NCBI RefSeq assembly: GCF_015277735.1
Contig: NZ_JADHDA010000005.1
Coordinates: 248,001-312,000 of the forward strand
Length of the DNA: 64,000 nt
Direction: 5' to 3'
Origin: Psychrobacter sp. NG254
GTDB lineage: Bacteria > Pseudomonadota > Gammaproteobacteria > Pseudomonadales > Moraxellaceae
The stretch's first letter is position 1, and each line of letters begins with the position of its first letter. The notes beneath the pieces are model-generated. The model was not told the origin of the DNA and ran no database searches. It saw only the letters and a program-made list of their open reading frames with translations. The position numbers and the translations under genes are program-made. Below are positions 17,998 to 27,519 of this stretch, one piece after another.

Positions 17998-18786
17998 TTA
18001 AAACCCCCAGTGCTGTATGCGAAGTAAAACCAGCGCCATCACGATACCAACGCACGCAGATAAGGTCAGCATGTAGGTAAAGACCGCACGCCCAACCCCA
18101 ATATTGACATAGCCCTTTAGGATGTCTGAGAACGAGTTAATCAACGGAAAGCTCGGCACCAGTAGCAACACACTAGAGGCCACGGCAATATCAGCATTGT
18201 TGCCAATATCAAAATAATAGGTCGTTGCCCCAATCAATGAGGCAATAAAAGCCGTCACAATGACAGTGATAAAGGGATTGAAATGATGCTTGGATAGATA
18301 AATACGAGTGAGCATCGCAACCATACCAGCGATGAAGGTCACCGCTGTAATCGACCAACTACCGCCATTCAGATATGCAAACGCCGCACAAGACGCACCC
18401 ACAAATAGACTGACTAACCATATTGGATATACGGTCTTATCCAGCTCATCAAAGGCAAGGGTCGTGCGGTCAATTAAATCGGTACTATCGACAGTGGCTT
18501 CAGTTTTATTGATGATTTGCTGGATTTGCACCAGCAGATTGACATTGATGCTTTGATTAATCGTGTCTCTGGTGGTGGTAATACAGCGCTCGTCACAGAT
18601 AGTCGTCAGGGTAATAGCATTAAAGTTCAGCGAACATTCTACGCTGTTCATCCCCAAGGCAAGCCCCAAGCGTTTGGATAAGTCCACCACCACGGCAGAC
18701 TCAGCGCCATACTGCATAAGGAGTAATCCGCAGCGCACGCATAGTCGAGTAATGTGCTGCTGCTTTACGTAGCTGATAGAGGTCAT
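17998..18786 (-). CDS. ThrE-type threonine/serine exporter, large (YjjP-like) subunit
   Basis: A 262-residue protein with the DUF1212/ThrE N-terminal region (LCVRCGLLLMQYGAESAVVV and the VECSLNFNAITLT-like strand), followed by about five transmembrane helices from residue 130 on. It includes LVPSFPLINSFSDILKGYVNIG, a family hallmark. It is the promoter-proximal gene of a two-gene export operon. The transported substrate is inferred only from the family (threonine/serine or succinate). Confidence 0.88.
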   Translation of the reverse strand: MTSISYVKQQHITRLCVRCGLLLMQYGAESAVVVDLSKRLGLALGMNSVECSLNFNAITLTTICDERCITTTRDTINQSINVNLLVQIQQIINKTEATVDSTDLIDRTTLAFDELDKTVYPIWLVSLFVGASCAAFAYLNGGSWSITAVTFIAGMVAMLTRIYLSKHHFNPFITVIVTAFIASLIGATTYYFDIGNNADIAVASSVLLLVPSFPLINSFSDILKGYVNIGVGRAVFTYMLTLSACVGIVMALVLLRIQHWGF

Positions 18787-18916
18787 GGGTGAGATACGCG
18801 TGTTGGTTGATATTTATACGCTATTATAAAGGGTCTGGATGCTGACGCGCAGACATTATCGGATATTATATTTGATGCTACTATAAAGTATAAATTTTTT
18901 TGGCAAGGAGCACAAA

Positions 18917-19198
18917 ATGCATATCGCTATTTTGACTTTGACGTTTTCATTGCCCGGCTGTAGTTCGCTAAAAGAGAAACGCCAACGCATGGGCGGCTTG
19001 CATGCCCGCTTTGGTAGTACGCCAAGCATAGCTGTCTGTGAGAGCGGCGGCCGCGCGCGCCATGATGCCAGCGAGTGGACGTTTGTGATCGTTGGACTGT
19101 CCAAACGTGAGGTCGAATCGCAATGTAGTCGGATTGAGGAGAAGCTAGAACGTACAGTAGATGCACGAGTGATGAATGTTGAGAGGGAGTTTGTTTAG
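18917..19198 (+). CDS. DUF503 (YlxP-like) family protein
   Basis: A 93-residue protein with the DUF503 signature: a short N-terminal strand, then SLKEKRQRMGGLHARFGS and a central strand leading to VESQCSRIEEKLE. Family members are small ferredoxin-like proteins, often near ribosome-maturation genes in other bacteria, with no firm function. The ribosome site AAGGAG is seven bases before the ATG. It is the last conserved gene before the accessory patch. Confidence 0.85.
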   Translation: MHIAILTLTFSLPGCSSLKEKRQRMGGLHARFGSTPSIAVCESGGRARHDASEWTFVIVGLSKREVESQCSRIEEKLERTVDARVMNVEREFV

Positions 19199-19239
19199 GT
19201 TAGTTGATAATTATCTCAACTCTAAAAAATGTCAAATTT

Positions 19240-19269
19240 GTAGGTTGGGTGGAGCTTGTGACACCCAAC
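19240..19269 (+). repeat. REP palindrome, copy 1
   Basis: GTAGG head followed by a palindrome (GTTGGGTG and CACCCAAC around a 10-base loop), 23 bases after the transposase stop. Its reverse complement matches copy 2 in 29 of 30 positions. Confidence 0.85.
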
Positions 19270-19292
19270 TTTTACTTTAAAAAAGAATACCC

Positions 19293-19799
19293 TCATCCGC
19301 CCCAATTGATAGGAAGCAAACCATCCGTTACAAATCGGTGGAATGATGAATATTGCCAGTCCTTAACCTGTTCAACATACTCATGTTTAACAGGATTCAT
19401 ATGAATATAATCAATATGTGCTCGATAGTCTGATTCATCGCGAATCCAATGCTCCCAAAATCGACGTTGCCAAATACCACGCTCACTTTTTTTAAGTCTA
19501 CTACTCGAAATAGATTCTGTTTTGGCAATGTTATAAGAAAAGTAGTATTTAATGAGTTTTATTCGTTTAGAGAAGTCTGCATCATTATTTGGCATAGTAC
19601 ATAACATATGCAAGTGGTCTGGCAAGATAACAATGGCATCAATGCAGAAGGGGTGTTTTTGTTTAACGAGTTTGAAGGCGCGTCTAAGTGTTGCAATTTC
19701 TTTGATTAACAAATCGCTAGACCTATCAGCTAGGTTGATAGTGAAAAAGTAGGTTGCTCCTTTTTGATAGTGCCTTCGATACTGCATGCTATTCTGCAA
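19293..19799 (-). CDS. REP-associated tyrosine transposase (RAYT), IS200-like Y1 fold
   Basis: A 168-residue single-strand DNA nickase of the HUH Y1 family. The metal-binding HxH is in ILPDHLHMLCTMP, and the catalytic Tyr lies in YRAHIDYIHMNPVKH, the RAYT-type signature. WQRRFWEHWIRD and DWQYSSFHRFV are further RAYT hallmarks. The length is normal and there are no frameshifts, so it may be active. Unlike IS200 elements, it is not enclosed by ends of its own. It lies between two inverted copies of the same palindrome, 33 bases upstream and 23 bases downstream. Confidence 0.92.
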   Translation of the reverse strand: MQNSMQYRRHYQKGATYFFTINLADRSSDLLIKEIATLRRAFKLVKQKHPFCIDAIVILPDHLHMLCTMPNNDADFSKRIKLIKYYFSYNIAKTESISSSRLKKSERGIWQRRFWEHWIRDESDYRAHIDYIHMNPVKHEYVEQVKDWQYSSFHRFVTDGLLPINWGG

Positions 19800-19831
19800 A
19801 TTATAACTAATAGCTGATATTACTTAATTTT

Positions 19832-19861
19832 GTTGGGTGTCGCAAGCTCCACCCAACCTAC
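19832..19861 (-). repeat. REP palindrome, copy 2
   Basis: Inverted copy of the 19240 REP with one mismatch in 30 bases, located just upstream of the transposase start. The GTAGG head is on the minus strand. Confidence 0.85.
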
Positions 19862-19889
19862 GGATTGTAGGTGATTCCGCGTTTAAATT

Positions 19890-19919
19890 GTAGGTTGGTG
19901 TCGAAGGATGAGACCCAAC
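19890..19919 (+). repeat. REP palindrome, copy 3
   Basis: A GTAGGTTGG head, then a diverged loop and GACCCAAC. Same orientation as copy 1. It forms a divergent-arm pair with copy 4, like a BIME. Confidence 0.75.
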
Positions 19920-19945
19920 GAGTTGGTTTTGATGAATATGAGACA

Positions 19946-19974
19946 GTTGGGTTTCCTTTGTCAACCCAACCTAC
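19946..19974 (-). repeat. REP palindrome, copy 4
   Basis: GTTGGGTT and AACCCAAC arms ending in CCTAC, oriented like copy 2. Copies 2, 3 and 4 are 28 and 26 bases apart. Confidence 0.75.
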
Positions 19975-20003
19975 GAGCTTCATCTAACCTATGAGTTTGT
20001 TAG

Positions 20004-20711
20004 TTATTCGGATGTAAAAGTTTTTGATTGACTGTCAAGCTTTTCATTGTCGGGGTCTAATATCGAATATGCTGTAGAAGTGACAACTGCTAAAAAAGCA
20101 ATGCATAAAACTATTAAAGAGTATTTTTTTGCTTTTTGATAATTTGGTTCACCTTCTTTCACTCGATTCCACTCGTGTTTTAGCAAAGGTTTTGACGCTT
20201 CTCTTAAGTCATCACATGATTCAATTACACTGTCCCATTTCCCTGTTAAATAAAGTTGGCGAGTACGCTTTAGTTCTGACAAGAATTTTTAGTTAATTTC
20301 ATTACCATTCGTGTTGACTTCCTTATCGTTAATTCTAAAAATTATATCGTTATATGATTCGTTCATTTTTGAATAAATATCCTCAATATCACGAGTCATA
20401 TTAAACTTGTCTTTTTTCTCTTCAGTTTGTCCAGACCGATGCTTATATAACATAGATATATAACAAAGAGATGAGACATAACTAGATATTGAATTACGCA
20501 ACGAATTAATCCACTCTTGTCTGAACTCAGAGACTTTATTTTCTTTAGATACTATTAGACTTGTATACGAAAAGAATCCAGCAATTATTGCGCTTATAAT
20601 AATAAACGAATTCTTTGTAAGTATTTCTTCCAATGAAATCTCCCATTTAGTAATAGATAAGTATTCTATTGTCAGATATTTACCTAAAGTCAAATCTAAA
20701 TCATAGAACAT
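20004..20711 (-). pseudogene. Membrane protein gene interrupted by an in-frame TAA
   Basis: The bases encode two open frames of 140 and 92 codons in the same reading frame, separated only by one TAA (20289-20291). The second frame has no ATG, only a TTG two codons later. Joined, they give about 235 residues: an N-terminal membrane helix (FIIISAIIAGFFSYTSLIV), then KVSEFRQEWINSLRNSISSYVSS, a helical region, KPLLKHEWNRVKEGEPNYQK, and a second membrane helix (SLIVLCIAFLAVVTSTAY). From memory this order of segments matches a widespread family of uncharacterised two-helix proteins. The stop therefore splits one gene. It is AT-rich and sits in the REP patch, consistent with transfer and decay. Readthrough is the alternative. 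Confidence 0.78.
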
Positions 20712-20843
20712 GATGAAGGAAGTGTTTTTGTCATGAATATATCTGATTTTTTGCTAGGCTGAGCAGCTTTGAGTAGATTAGTTTATCAGGGATCCACAAA
20801 TATTTTCTCATATTAAAAAAGTATTTGTATTGATTGTTGTCTA

Positions 20844-20877
20844 TAAAAAAGGCCACTCCCTAAAGAGTAGCCTTTTA
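20844..20877 (-). terminator. Terminator of the small lipoprotein gene
   Basis: GGCTACTC and GAGTGGCC (minus strand) pair with one G-T wobble, followed by six T residues. It is nearly identical to the uvrA terminator 600 bases away. Confidence 0.85.
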
Positions 20878-20902
20878 TCATCAATCATCTAAAAATTTCT
20901 AG

Positions 20903-21178
20903 TTATTGCGGACGGCCTTGACCATGTCCTTCAGGTTTTTTATACCCTTTTGCAGTCATACAGGCTTCTAGTTTTTTCATATCACTTTGGCTTGGACGAC
21001 TCTCTTTAGACATTTTCACGCCAGCTCGTTGAGCACAATCATCCATGGCTTGTTTCATATCAGCGGACATCGCAGGTCTTTGATGATTGCGATCGCTTGT
21101 TCCATTTGATGTGCCGCTTGATGCGCAGGCGCTAACGCCAACAGTAGATGCCAAGATAATGAACAGTAGTTTTTTCAT
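20903..21178 (-). CDS. Small lipoprotein with two conserved-looking cysteines
   Basis: A 91-residue protein. The signal ends in VSAC, a lipobox. The mature part has a short Ser/Asn-rich stretch, then AMDDCAQRAGVKM and KKLEACMTAKGYKKP. The spacing suggests a disulfide, and the overall layout recalls small PsiF-like periplasmic proteins, but no firm family is named. It ends in a Gly/Gln/Arg tail. It is framed by two almost identical terminators, so it is probably a single-gene unit. Confidence 0.7.
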   Translation of the reverse strand: MKKLLFIILASTVGVSACASSGTSNGTSDRNHQRPAMSADMKQAMDDCAQRAGVKMSKESRPSQSDMKKLEACMTAKGYKKPEGHGQGRPQ

Positions 21179-21495
21179 AAAAAGTCCTTAAAGGTTTTAG
21201 GGTTGGTATAAGGGTTGGCAGTGTCAATTTGTACGTGCTATCACTTGCTACAAGGTTGTTAACCAGTTATTTCTATATCGTATGCGCCTACGCATGATAT
21301 CTAGCCCCTTAAATATTAATACATTTAATGTTTAAATATATTTAATAAATATTAAGAAAAGTAACGCAACGCGATATAAGTCTTGATATATATCAATCAA
21401 GACCTACAGTGTGCAGGCTAGACAATGCCTTATTCCACCCAATAAAAAAGGCCACCCTATGAAGAGTGGCCTTTTATCAATCATGACTAACGGTA
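21179..21495. other. Intergenic region between the small lipoprotein and uvrA
   Basis: An AT-rich 317-base gap with no gene. It holds the lipoprotein promoter region, an inverted repeat at 21380-21403 (GTCTTGAT and ATCAAGAC around ATATATCA) and the uvrA terminator. The stretch 21315-21360 is almost all A and T. Confidence 0.5.
21444..21475 (-). terminator. uvrA terminator
   Basis: The stem GGCCAC/GTGGCC has a T run on the minus strand just after the uvrA stop codon. Confidence 0.88.
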
Positions 21496-24402
21496 TTAGC
21501 TGACTTCTTTCATGCCTTGCTCTAGCATTGGCTTTAAGAATATGCCCGTGTAGGATTCTTTGACTTCGGCTACTTGTTCAGGCGTGCCTTCAGCGATGAT
21601 TAATCCGCCACCTTTACCGCCTTCAGGGCCCAGATCAATTACCCAATCCGCCGTTTTGATGACATCCAAGTTATGCTCGATGACCACGATAGTATTACCT
21701 TTATCACGTAGGGCATGCAAGATGTTGAGCAGCTTATCGATATCATGGAAATGCAAACCAGTGGTTGGCTCATCCAAGATATAGAGCGTCTGCCCTGTAT
21801 CACGTTTGGCAAGCTCACGCGCCAGTTTGACACGTTGCGCTTCACCACCTGATAGCGTTGGCGCAGACTGACCCAAACGAATATAACCAAGACCCACATC
21901 CATCAAGGCTTGCAGACGACGATAAATCGCTGGAATCGCTGAGAAGAACTCAGTGGCATCTTCAACGGTCATATCGAGCACATCAGCAATGCTCTTGCCT
22001 TTATAGTGAATCTCTAAAGTCTCGCGGTTGTAGCGTTTGCCTTCACAGGTATCACACGGTACATACATATCAGGCAAGAAATGCATTTCAACCTTGATGA
22101 GACCATCACCTTGGCACATCTCGCAGCGTCCGCCTTTTACGTTGAAGCTAAAGCGACCCGGCTTATAACCACGGGCACGCGCTTCTTGCGTCTGGGCAAA
22201 CATCTCACGCACAGGGGTAAACACACCTGTATAAGTCGCAGGGTTTGAGCGCGGCGTACGACCAATTGGGCTTTGATCGATATCGACCATTTTGTCTAGA
22301 TGCTCAAGACCGCTGATGCTCTCAAACTTATCGGCAATCAGGGTGGAGGCATTGTTTAGCTGAGTCGCGGCTAATGGCATAAGGGTACGGTTAATCAAAG
22401 TTGATTTGCCTGAACCTGAGACACCCGTGATACAAGTCATGATACCAACAGGAATGGTCAAATCCACATCGTGCAAGTTATTGCCTGATGCGCCTTTTAG
22501 CTCAATCGTCATTGGGACTTTCTTAGGTTTGGCCTTACCTGTGACTTCGACGTCCATAGTCTTGGCAGTATGACGAACTTTTGGAATCTCGATTCTTTTC
22601 TTACCAGACATATATTGTCCAGTCAGCGATTCTTTGTTTGCCATGATGTCATCGACCGTGCCCTGAGCGATGACATGACCGCCGTGTACACCGGCACCGA
22701 TACCGATATCAATCACGTGATCCGCTTGGCGAATCGCATCTTCATCATGCTCAACGACCAGTACTGTATTACCTAAGTCACGCAAACGCGTTAGGGTTTT
22801 CAGTAGGCGATCGTTATCACGCTGATGCAGACCAATAGATGGCTCATCAAGTACGTACATCACGCCCATCAGACCAGCACCGATTTGGCTGGCCAGACGA
22901 ATACGCTGCGCTTCACCGCCCGATAGTGTCTCGGCGGAGCGAGCGAGTGTTAAATAATCAAGCCCGACGCTCACAAGGAAGTTTAAGCGCTCATTAATCT
23001 CTTTAAAGATTTTTTCCGCGACTTCACCTTTGTGACCGCCAATCTTTAGGGTTTTATAATAGTCAGCAGCATCACCGATAGAGAGCTTGACGATTTGAGC
23101 GATGGTTTGATCATCGACACGGACGTTGCGCGAGATTTCATTCAGACGCGCGCCATCACAGACGTTACAAGTGGTATCAGCCAGATATTTAGCTAACTCG
23201 TCACGCACAAGGTTACTTTGCGTCTTAGCATAACGGCGCTCTAAATAAGGCAATACGCCTTCAAACGGTATGGTCTTATTGGTCTTGCGACCGCGCTCAT
23301 CGGTAAAGTTAAAGGTGAGCTTTTCTTTACCAGAGCCTTGCATAATGAGGTCTTGCTGCTCTTTAGACAGATCCTGCCACGGCGCATCCATATCGATTTT
23401 AAAATGCTTACAAACAGTGCTGAGCAAACCGAAATAATACGCATGGCGTTTGTCCCAACCATTGATAGCGCCTTGATTAAGCGATTTCTCATGATGGGTA
23501 ATCAGCTTTTCAGCGGCAAAGTATTGGCGTTTACCGAGACCATCACAGCTTGGGCATGCGCCATATGGGTTGTTAAAACTGAACATACGTGGCTCAAGCT
23601 CAGGCACCGCACGATCACAGACAGGGCATGAGTGCTTGGCTGACATGACTTGGTTGGCATCACCGCCTTCTTTTGGATTGCCATCCATAAAGTGTAGCGT
23701 GACCAGCCCTTGACCCAAACGTAACGCTGTCTCTAAACTCTCTGCGACACGGTTGCCCAAATCATCACGAACTTTAAAGCGATCGACCACCACTTCGATG
23801 GTGTGCTTTTTCTTCTTATCTAGCGTTGGTAGCTCGTCAGTGTCATAGACGTCACCATCGACGCGCACACGGACAAACCCTTGACCGATGAGCTGCTCAA
23901 GCAAAACGGTATGCTCACCTTTACGCTCACGAATGACTGGTGCCAAAATCATAATCTTAGTGTCGTCTGGCAATGCCATGACTTGATCGACCATCTCAGT
24001 GACTGACTGTGCGACCATTGGCTCGCCATGCTCAGGGCAAAACGGCGTACCAATGCGTGCATAGAGCAGACGCAAATAGTCATAAATTTCGGTAATCGTA
24101 CCGACGGTCGAGCGAGGGTTATGGTTGGTGGACTTTTGCTCGATAGCAATCGCAGGGGATAGACCCTCGATACTATCAACGTCAGGTTTCTCCATCTGTG
24201 AGAGGAACTGACGCGCATAAGCGGACAAGCTCTCGACATAACGGCGTTGCCCTTCGGCATACAGCGTGTCAAATGCCAATGAAGATTTACCAGAGCCTGA
24301 TAGCCCAGTGATGACCACGAATTTATCTCGTGGAATGTCTATGTCGACGTTTTTTAGATTGTGTGTACGTGCGCCGCGTATTGCGATATGGTCATGTGCC
24401 AT
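21496..24402 (-). CDS. uvrA: Excinuclease ABC subunit A
   Basis: A 968-residue damage-recognition ATPase of nucleotide excision repair, about 25 residues longer than the Escherichia coli protein. The first ATPase shows [20 protein letters not shown] and a split signature [16 protein letters not shown]. The second shows [15 protein letters not shown] and [17 protein letters not shown]. Zinc modules are visible as [28 protein letters not shown], and CEMCQGDG with [10 protein letters not shown]. It is on the minus strand with its own terminator. A 0.77 kb gap and two genes separate it from ssb, which is often its direct neighbour in other gamma-proteobacteria. Confidence 0.98.
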   Translation of the reverse strand: MAHDHIAIRGARTHNLKNVDIDIPRDKFVVITGLSGSGKSSLAFDTLYAEGQRRYVESLSAYARQFLSQMEKPDVDSIEGLSPAIAIEQKSTNHNPRSTVGTITEIYDYLRLLYARIGTPFCPEHGEPMVAQSVTEMVDQVMALPDDTKIMILAPVIRERKGEHTVLLEQLIGQGFVRVRVDGDVYDTDELPTLDKKKKHTIEVVVDRFKVRDDLGNRVAESLETALRLGQGLVTLHFMDGNPKEGGDANQVMSAKHSCPVCDRAVPELEPRMFSFNNPYGACPSCDGLGKRQYFAAEKLITHHEKSLNQGAINGWDKRHAYYFGLLSTVCKHFKIDMDAPWQDLSKEQQDLIMQGSGKEKLTFNFTDERGRKTNKTIPFEGVLPYLERRYAKTQSNLVRDELAKYLADTTCNVCDGARLNEISRNVRVDDQTIAQIVKLSIGDAADYYKTLKIGGHKGEVAEKIFKEINERLNFLVSVGLDYLTLARSAETLSGGEAQRIRLASQIGAGLMGVMYVLDEPSIGLHQRDNDRLLKTLTRLRDLGNTVLVVEHDEDAIRQADHVIDIGIGAGVHGGHVIAQGTVDDIMANKESLTGQYMSGKKRIEIPKVRHTAKTMDVEVTGKAKPKKVPMTIELKGASGNNLHDVDLTIPVGIMTCITGVSGSGKSTLINRTLMPLAATQLNNASTLIADKFESISGLEHLDKMVDIDQSPIGRTPRSNPATYTGVFTPVREMFAQTQEARARGYKPGRFSFNVKGGRCEMCQGDGLIKVEMHFLPDMYVPCDTCEGKRYNRETLEIHYKGKSIADVLDMTVEDATEFFSAIPAIYRRLQALMDVGLGYIRLGQSAPTLSGGEAQRVKLARELAKRDTGQTLYILDEPTTGLHFHDIDKLLNILHALRDKGNTIVVIEHNLDVIKTADWVIDLGPEGGKGGGLIIAEGTPEQVAEVKESYTGIFLKPMLEQGMKEVS

Positions 24403-25175
24403 CGGTTACAGGTTTCCTATTTGCTAAAAGGGGATTGAAAAATATCTCAATGTAAAAGGTCAATATGAGTCAATTAAATGGTCGGTTAAACGTGAGTGAT
24501 TTATAAATTTATAGTGTGGTTATATTTATATATATAGTCAGTCCAATATTAAAAAGATACAGCGAGACTGGGATGAATTTTTTACAGCCTCTGTCGGCAT
24601 AGGCACAGCAAGCTAGAAAAATTTATACCAGTTTCGCGTTATTAAATACTGTATCCGTTTTATTGAGTATCGGCTATACAGTGTGGTTATAAATCGCTTT
24701 CTTATATCTAGCGCTATGATGCTTGGCTTTCTTACGACTGTTTTTTATACGACTAAGCAAATCTAAATCAAATCAATGTTAAGTAACAGGTATGGTTTGT
24801 TATGGTTTTGACCAAAAGTGTCATGTTGTGGTGATAGTGATAAGCGGGTTTATCATTTGAGCGGTCGCTCGATCTCATCAGTAATAGTGCTGATAACGTT
24901 TTACTTTATTGTCATGGTGACGGCATTATTCAAGGTGTAATAGCACATCAGATGTACTTGGTAACAAAATAATCGCGTAATATGAATGGCTTGGATTGAG
25001 GCGGCATTCGACACTGCGCCAGTAAGACAAAAGTCTCGGCAACCAAATGGCGAATGTCTTATACTAGAGGGCTTGATTTATAGGTCAATGCCTTGATAAA
25101 GCAGTAGTGAAAATCAGGGTACAGCGCGGCGTGTTAGCAGTGAAAAACCAGTAATGATCAACCAGTGAGGCAAGT
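24403..25175. other. Intergenic region between uvrA and the MFS gene, with a MITE-like element
   Basis: A 773-base gap with no convincing gene on either strand. It contains the MITE-like stretch 24533-24678, a 12-base direct repeat around it (24513-24524 and 24680-24691), and the 13-mer TAATAGTGCTGAT (24890-24902), which is also one arm of an inverted repeat downstream of efp. The promoters of uvrA and the transporter must lie here, but no clear -35/-10 pair was picked. Confidence 0.5.
24533..24678. mobile_element. Degenerate MITE-like element
   Basis: The left end TATAGTCAGTCCAATATT and the reverse complement of the right end (TATAGCCGATACTCAATA) resemble each other and resemble the ends of the element at 28886-28992. 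It is about 146 bases with no coding capacity. The 12-base AGTGTGGTTATA repeats on both sides might mark a different boundary. Confidence 0.45.
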
Positions 25176-26540
25176 ATGAATAGCGTAGAAAAACGGGCAA
25201 TCCTCGGGGTCGGTGGCATCTTTGCCTTGCGTATGATTGGCTTGTTTATGATCGTGCCTGTGTTCTCTGTCTACGGTAATGATTATACACACGCGACGCC
25301 GTTTTTGATTGGTCTGGCAGTGGGCGTCTATGGGCTTGGGCAGGCGATATTTCAGATACCCATGAGTCTGGCTGCTGACAAATTCCCGCGTAAGCCTATT
25401 ATATTTTTGGGCTTAATACTGTTTGCCATCGGCGGCATGATTGCGGCCAATGCGACAGATATCTATGAAGTCATCATTGGTCGGGCGCTGGCGGGTAGTG
25501 GAGCGGTCTCTGCAGTGCTCATGGCGCTATTGGCAGATGTGACGCGTGAGGAGATGCGTACTAAGGCCATGGCGACGATGGGTCTGACCATTGCGACATC
25601 CATCATGCTTGCCTTTGCTTTTGGCCCGCTACTGGTTGGCTCGCTTGGTATCTCTGGGCTGTTTTGGTTGACATCAGGGTTCGCTATTTTAGCGATGCTG
25701 TTACTGGTGTTTGTACCAACGCCTCTGCGCGTACTCAAGCATAATCTCGATAATAAAACTATTGGTCAGCAACTGGCCACTGTCCTCAAGATTGGCGACC
25801 TTAACCGCTTGCATATCGGTATCTTTGCGCTGCATTTGACCATGACGGCAATATTTGTGATTCTGCCGCATCAGTTCTCAGACGTTATGGGCTTGTCGGT
25901 ACGCCAGCAGGGTATGGTGTATTTGCCATTACTATTTATTGGTTTTGCCGTGGCCATTCCTTTTATTATCATTGCCGAAAAGAAACGCAAAATGCGCCAA
26001 GTCTTCTTAGGCGCAATCGCATTGATGACAGCTTCCTTAGCGGTATTGGCAGTGGGCAGTAGCTATGGTGTCGGTATCATTTTAGGGCTGTTGCTGTACT
26101 TTATGGGCTTTAATTTGATTGAAGCGACGATTCCTTCGTGGATTTCTAAGCGCGCGCCAGTGGCCAACAAAGCAACAGCCATGGGGATAAGCTCATCTAG
26201 CCAGTTTTTTGGGGCGTTTGTAGGCGGGGCGATGGGCGGGCTGTTATTGAGTCAGCCTAGTTTGCTCGCGTGGGGTATATTGGCGGTCATTATGGGCATC
26301 GCTTTGCTGCTTATTATACCGATTGCGCAGCCGCCTTATTTATCGAGTACCACGGTGACCATCCCCAAAGACATTAACATCCAAGACTGGTCACGCCAAA
26401 TGCTAGCAGTGGACGGCGTGGATGAGCTGGTCGTGATGGCAAAAGAGCAAGTCGCCTATCTCAAGTTAGATAAGACACAACTGACGGATGACTCGCGGTT
26501 GCAGCTATCGAGTTTGGCACAGAGCCCACTAGATATTTAA
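25176..26540 (+). CDS. MFS transporter, YajR-like
   Basis: A 454-residue major facilitator protein with 12 hydrophobic helices. Motif A is visible after helix 2 (AADKFPRKPIIFLG), and GRALAGSGAVSAVLMALLADVTR marks helices 4-5. After the last helix, about 65 soluble residues (TVTIPKDINIQDW to the end) form a ferredoxin-like C-terminal domain as in the YAM domain of YajR. The substrate is unknown, and the family is thought to be proton-driven exporters. GAGG precedes the ATG. Confidence 0.88.
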   Translation: MNSVEKRAILGVGGIFALRMIGLFMIVPVFSVYGNDYTHATPFLIGLAVGVYGLGQAIFQIPMSLAADKFPRKPIIFLGLILFAIGGMIAANATDIYEVIIGRALAGSGAVSAVLMALLADVTREEMRTKAMATMGLTIATSIMLAFAFGPLLVGSLGISGLFWLTSGFAILAMLLLVFVPTPLRVLKHNLDNKTIGQQLATVLKIGDLNRLHIGIFALHLTMTAIFVILPHQFSDVMGLSVRQQGMVYLPLLFIGFAVAIPFIIIAEKKRKMRQVFLGAIALMTASLAVLAVGSSYGVGIILGLLLYFMGFNLIEATIPSWISKRAPVANKATAMGISSSSQFFGAFVGGAMGGLLLSQPSLLAWGILAVIMGIALLLIIPIAQPPYLSSTTVTIPKDINIQDWSRQMLAVDGVDELVVMAKEQVAYLKLDKTQLTDDSRLQLSSLAQSPLDI

Positions 26541-26624
26541 CAGACGGTATAGACAACGACTAGATAGACCGCCATTATTAATTAATGAAAATTAACGATT
26601 TATCTCTATTTAAAAGGAATTGAT

Positions 26625-27230
26625 ATGAGTAAATTTAAGATATTATCTGGTGATGTTAGGAAAAACATTGCACCTCGAGTAATGGCCAAGCTGGCAATAG
26701 GCGCTGGTCTATCAGCCACGTTACTACTATCAGGCTGTGCCACACAAAACATTCAAGCCTATCAAAACAGCATGCCGACGCTCGATATGCATGAGTTTTT
26801 CTCAGGTCAAATCGATGGCTGGGGTATGTTCCAAGGTCGCAATGGCGAGGTCAAAAAACGCTTTTATGTCGATATCGATGCGACTCATGAAGGTGATAAC
26901 GTCATCGTCTTGGATGAAAAGTTCTCATGGGCAGATGGCACAAAATCTCAGCGTATCTGGCGATTGACCAAGCAATCAGACGGCAGCTGGAAGGGGACGG
27001 CAGGCGATGTCATCGGTGAGGCTACTGGAGAAGTGGTTGGCAATACCTTACATTGGAACTACCTACTAGCGTTGCCAGTTGAGGGCAAAACTTATAAAGT
27101 TAATTTTGATGACTGGATGTATCTGGTCGATAAAGACGTCATGCTTAATCGCTCAGTGATGAAAAAGTTCGGCGTAGAGCTGGGTAGCGTCACGTTAAGC
27201 ATGCATCGCAATGGCACTGACGCCCAGTAG
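26625..27230 (+). CDS. DUF3833 family lipoprotein
   Basis: A 201-residue protein. A signal around residue 38 ends in LLSGC, a lipobox, after an unusually long polar N-terminus. The family core is clear: FFSGQIDGWGMFQGRNGEVKKRF, LDEKFSWADGTKSQRIWRL, GDVIGEATGEVVGNTLHWNY and DDWMYLVDKDVMLNRSVMKKFG. The function of the family is unknown. It is in an 84-base-spaced tandem with the transporter, and AAAAGGAATTGAT before the ATG is a good ribosome site. Confidence 0.9.
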   Translation: MSKFKILSGDVRKNIAPRVMAKLAIGAGLSATLLLSGCATQNIQAYQNSMPTLDMHEFFSGQIDGWGMFQGRNGEVKKRFYVDIDATHEGDNVIVLDEKFSWADGTKSQRIWRLTKQSDGSWKGTAGDVIGEATGEVVGNTLHWNYLLALPVEGKTYKVNFDDWMYLVDKDVMLNRSVMKKFGVELGSVTLSMHRNGTDAQ

Positions 27231-27519
27231 CATGACAGCTAAAAACGTCATTCTGATAATAGAGGTAAGCTTGCGGTGTTCATCCGCTTATTAAAATGGC
27301 AAAATAGCAGCACCTTTATCTATTAAACTCTAAAATATCGACCGATATATCAAGATAGACTATCTAAGCGACATAGACTGACGTGCGCCATCAATAGCCT
27401 GTAGATATTTTAATAAAAATTGGTTAAAGTAAAATTATACAATTGATAGTGCCAAATGACGCTATCAGATAACGATTAAAACAGTTGGTTAAATTATTCA
27501 TAAGTAAAAGGACGGTATC

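Larger units (their letters stand above)
19240..19974. mobile_element. REP / RAYT unit (transposase gene with flanking REP palindromes)
   Basis: One REP-associated transposase gene lies between an upstream and a downstream REP in opposite orientations, with two more REPs next to the upstream one. This is the standard arrangement for a RAYT locus, which spreads or maintains REPs elsewhere in the genome. It sits between the DUF503 gene and uvrA. Confidence 0.8.

Noticed and set aside
19200-19980. CRISPR array at the repeated GTAGGTTGGGT sequences
   Set aside because: Copies are palindromic, differ in spacing and orientation, and lie beside a RAYT gene; no uniform repeat-spacer pattern and no cas genes.
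23949-24272. Long antisense open frames within uvrA (also 23241-23492, 23338-23631)
   Set aside because: They mirror the uvrA coding frame, have no independent signals and no recognisable products.
24403-25175. SOS (LexA) box between uvrA and its neighbours
   Set aside because: No convincing CTGT-N8-ACAG was seen, and related genera lack a canonical LexA.
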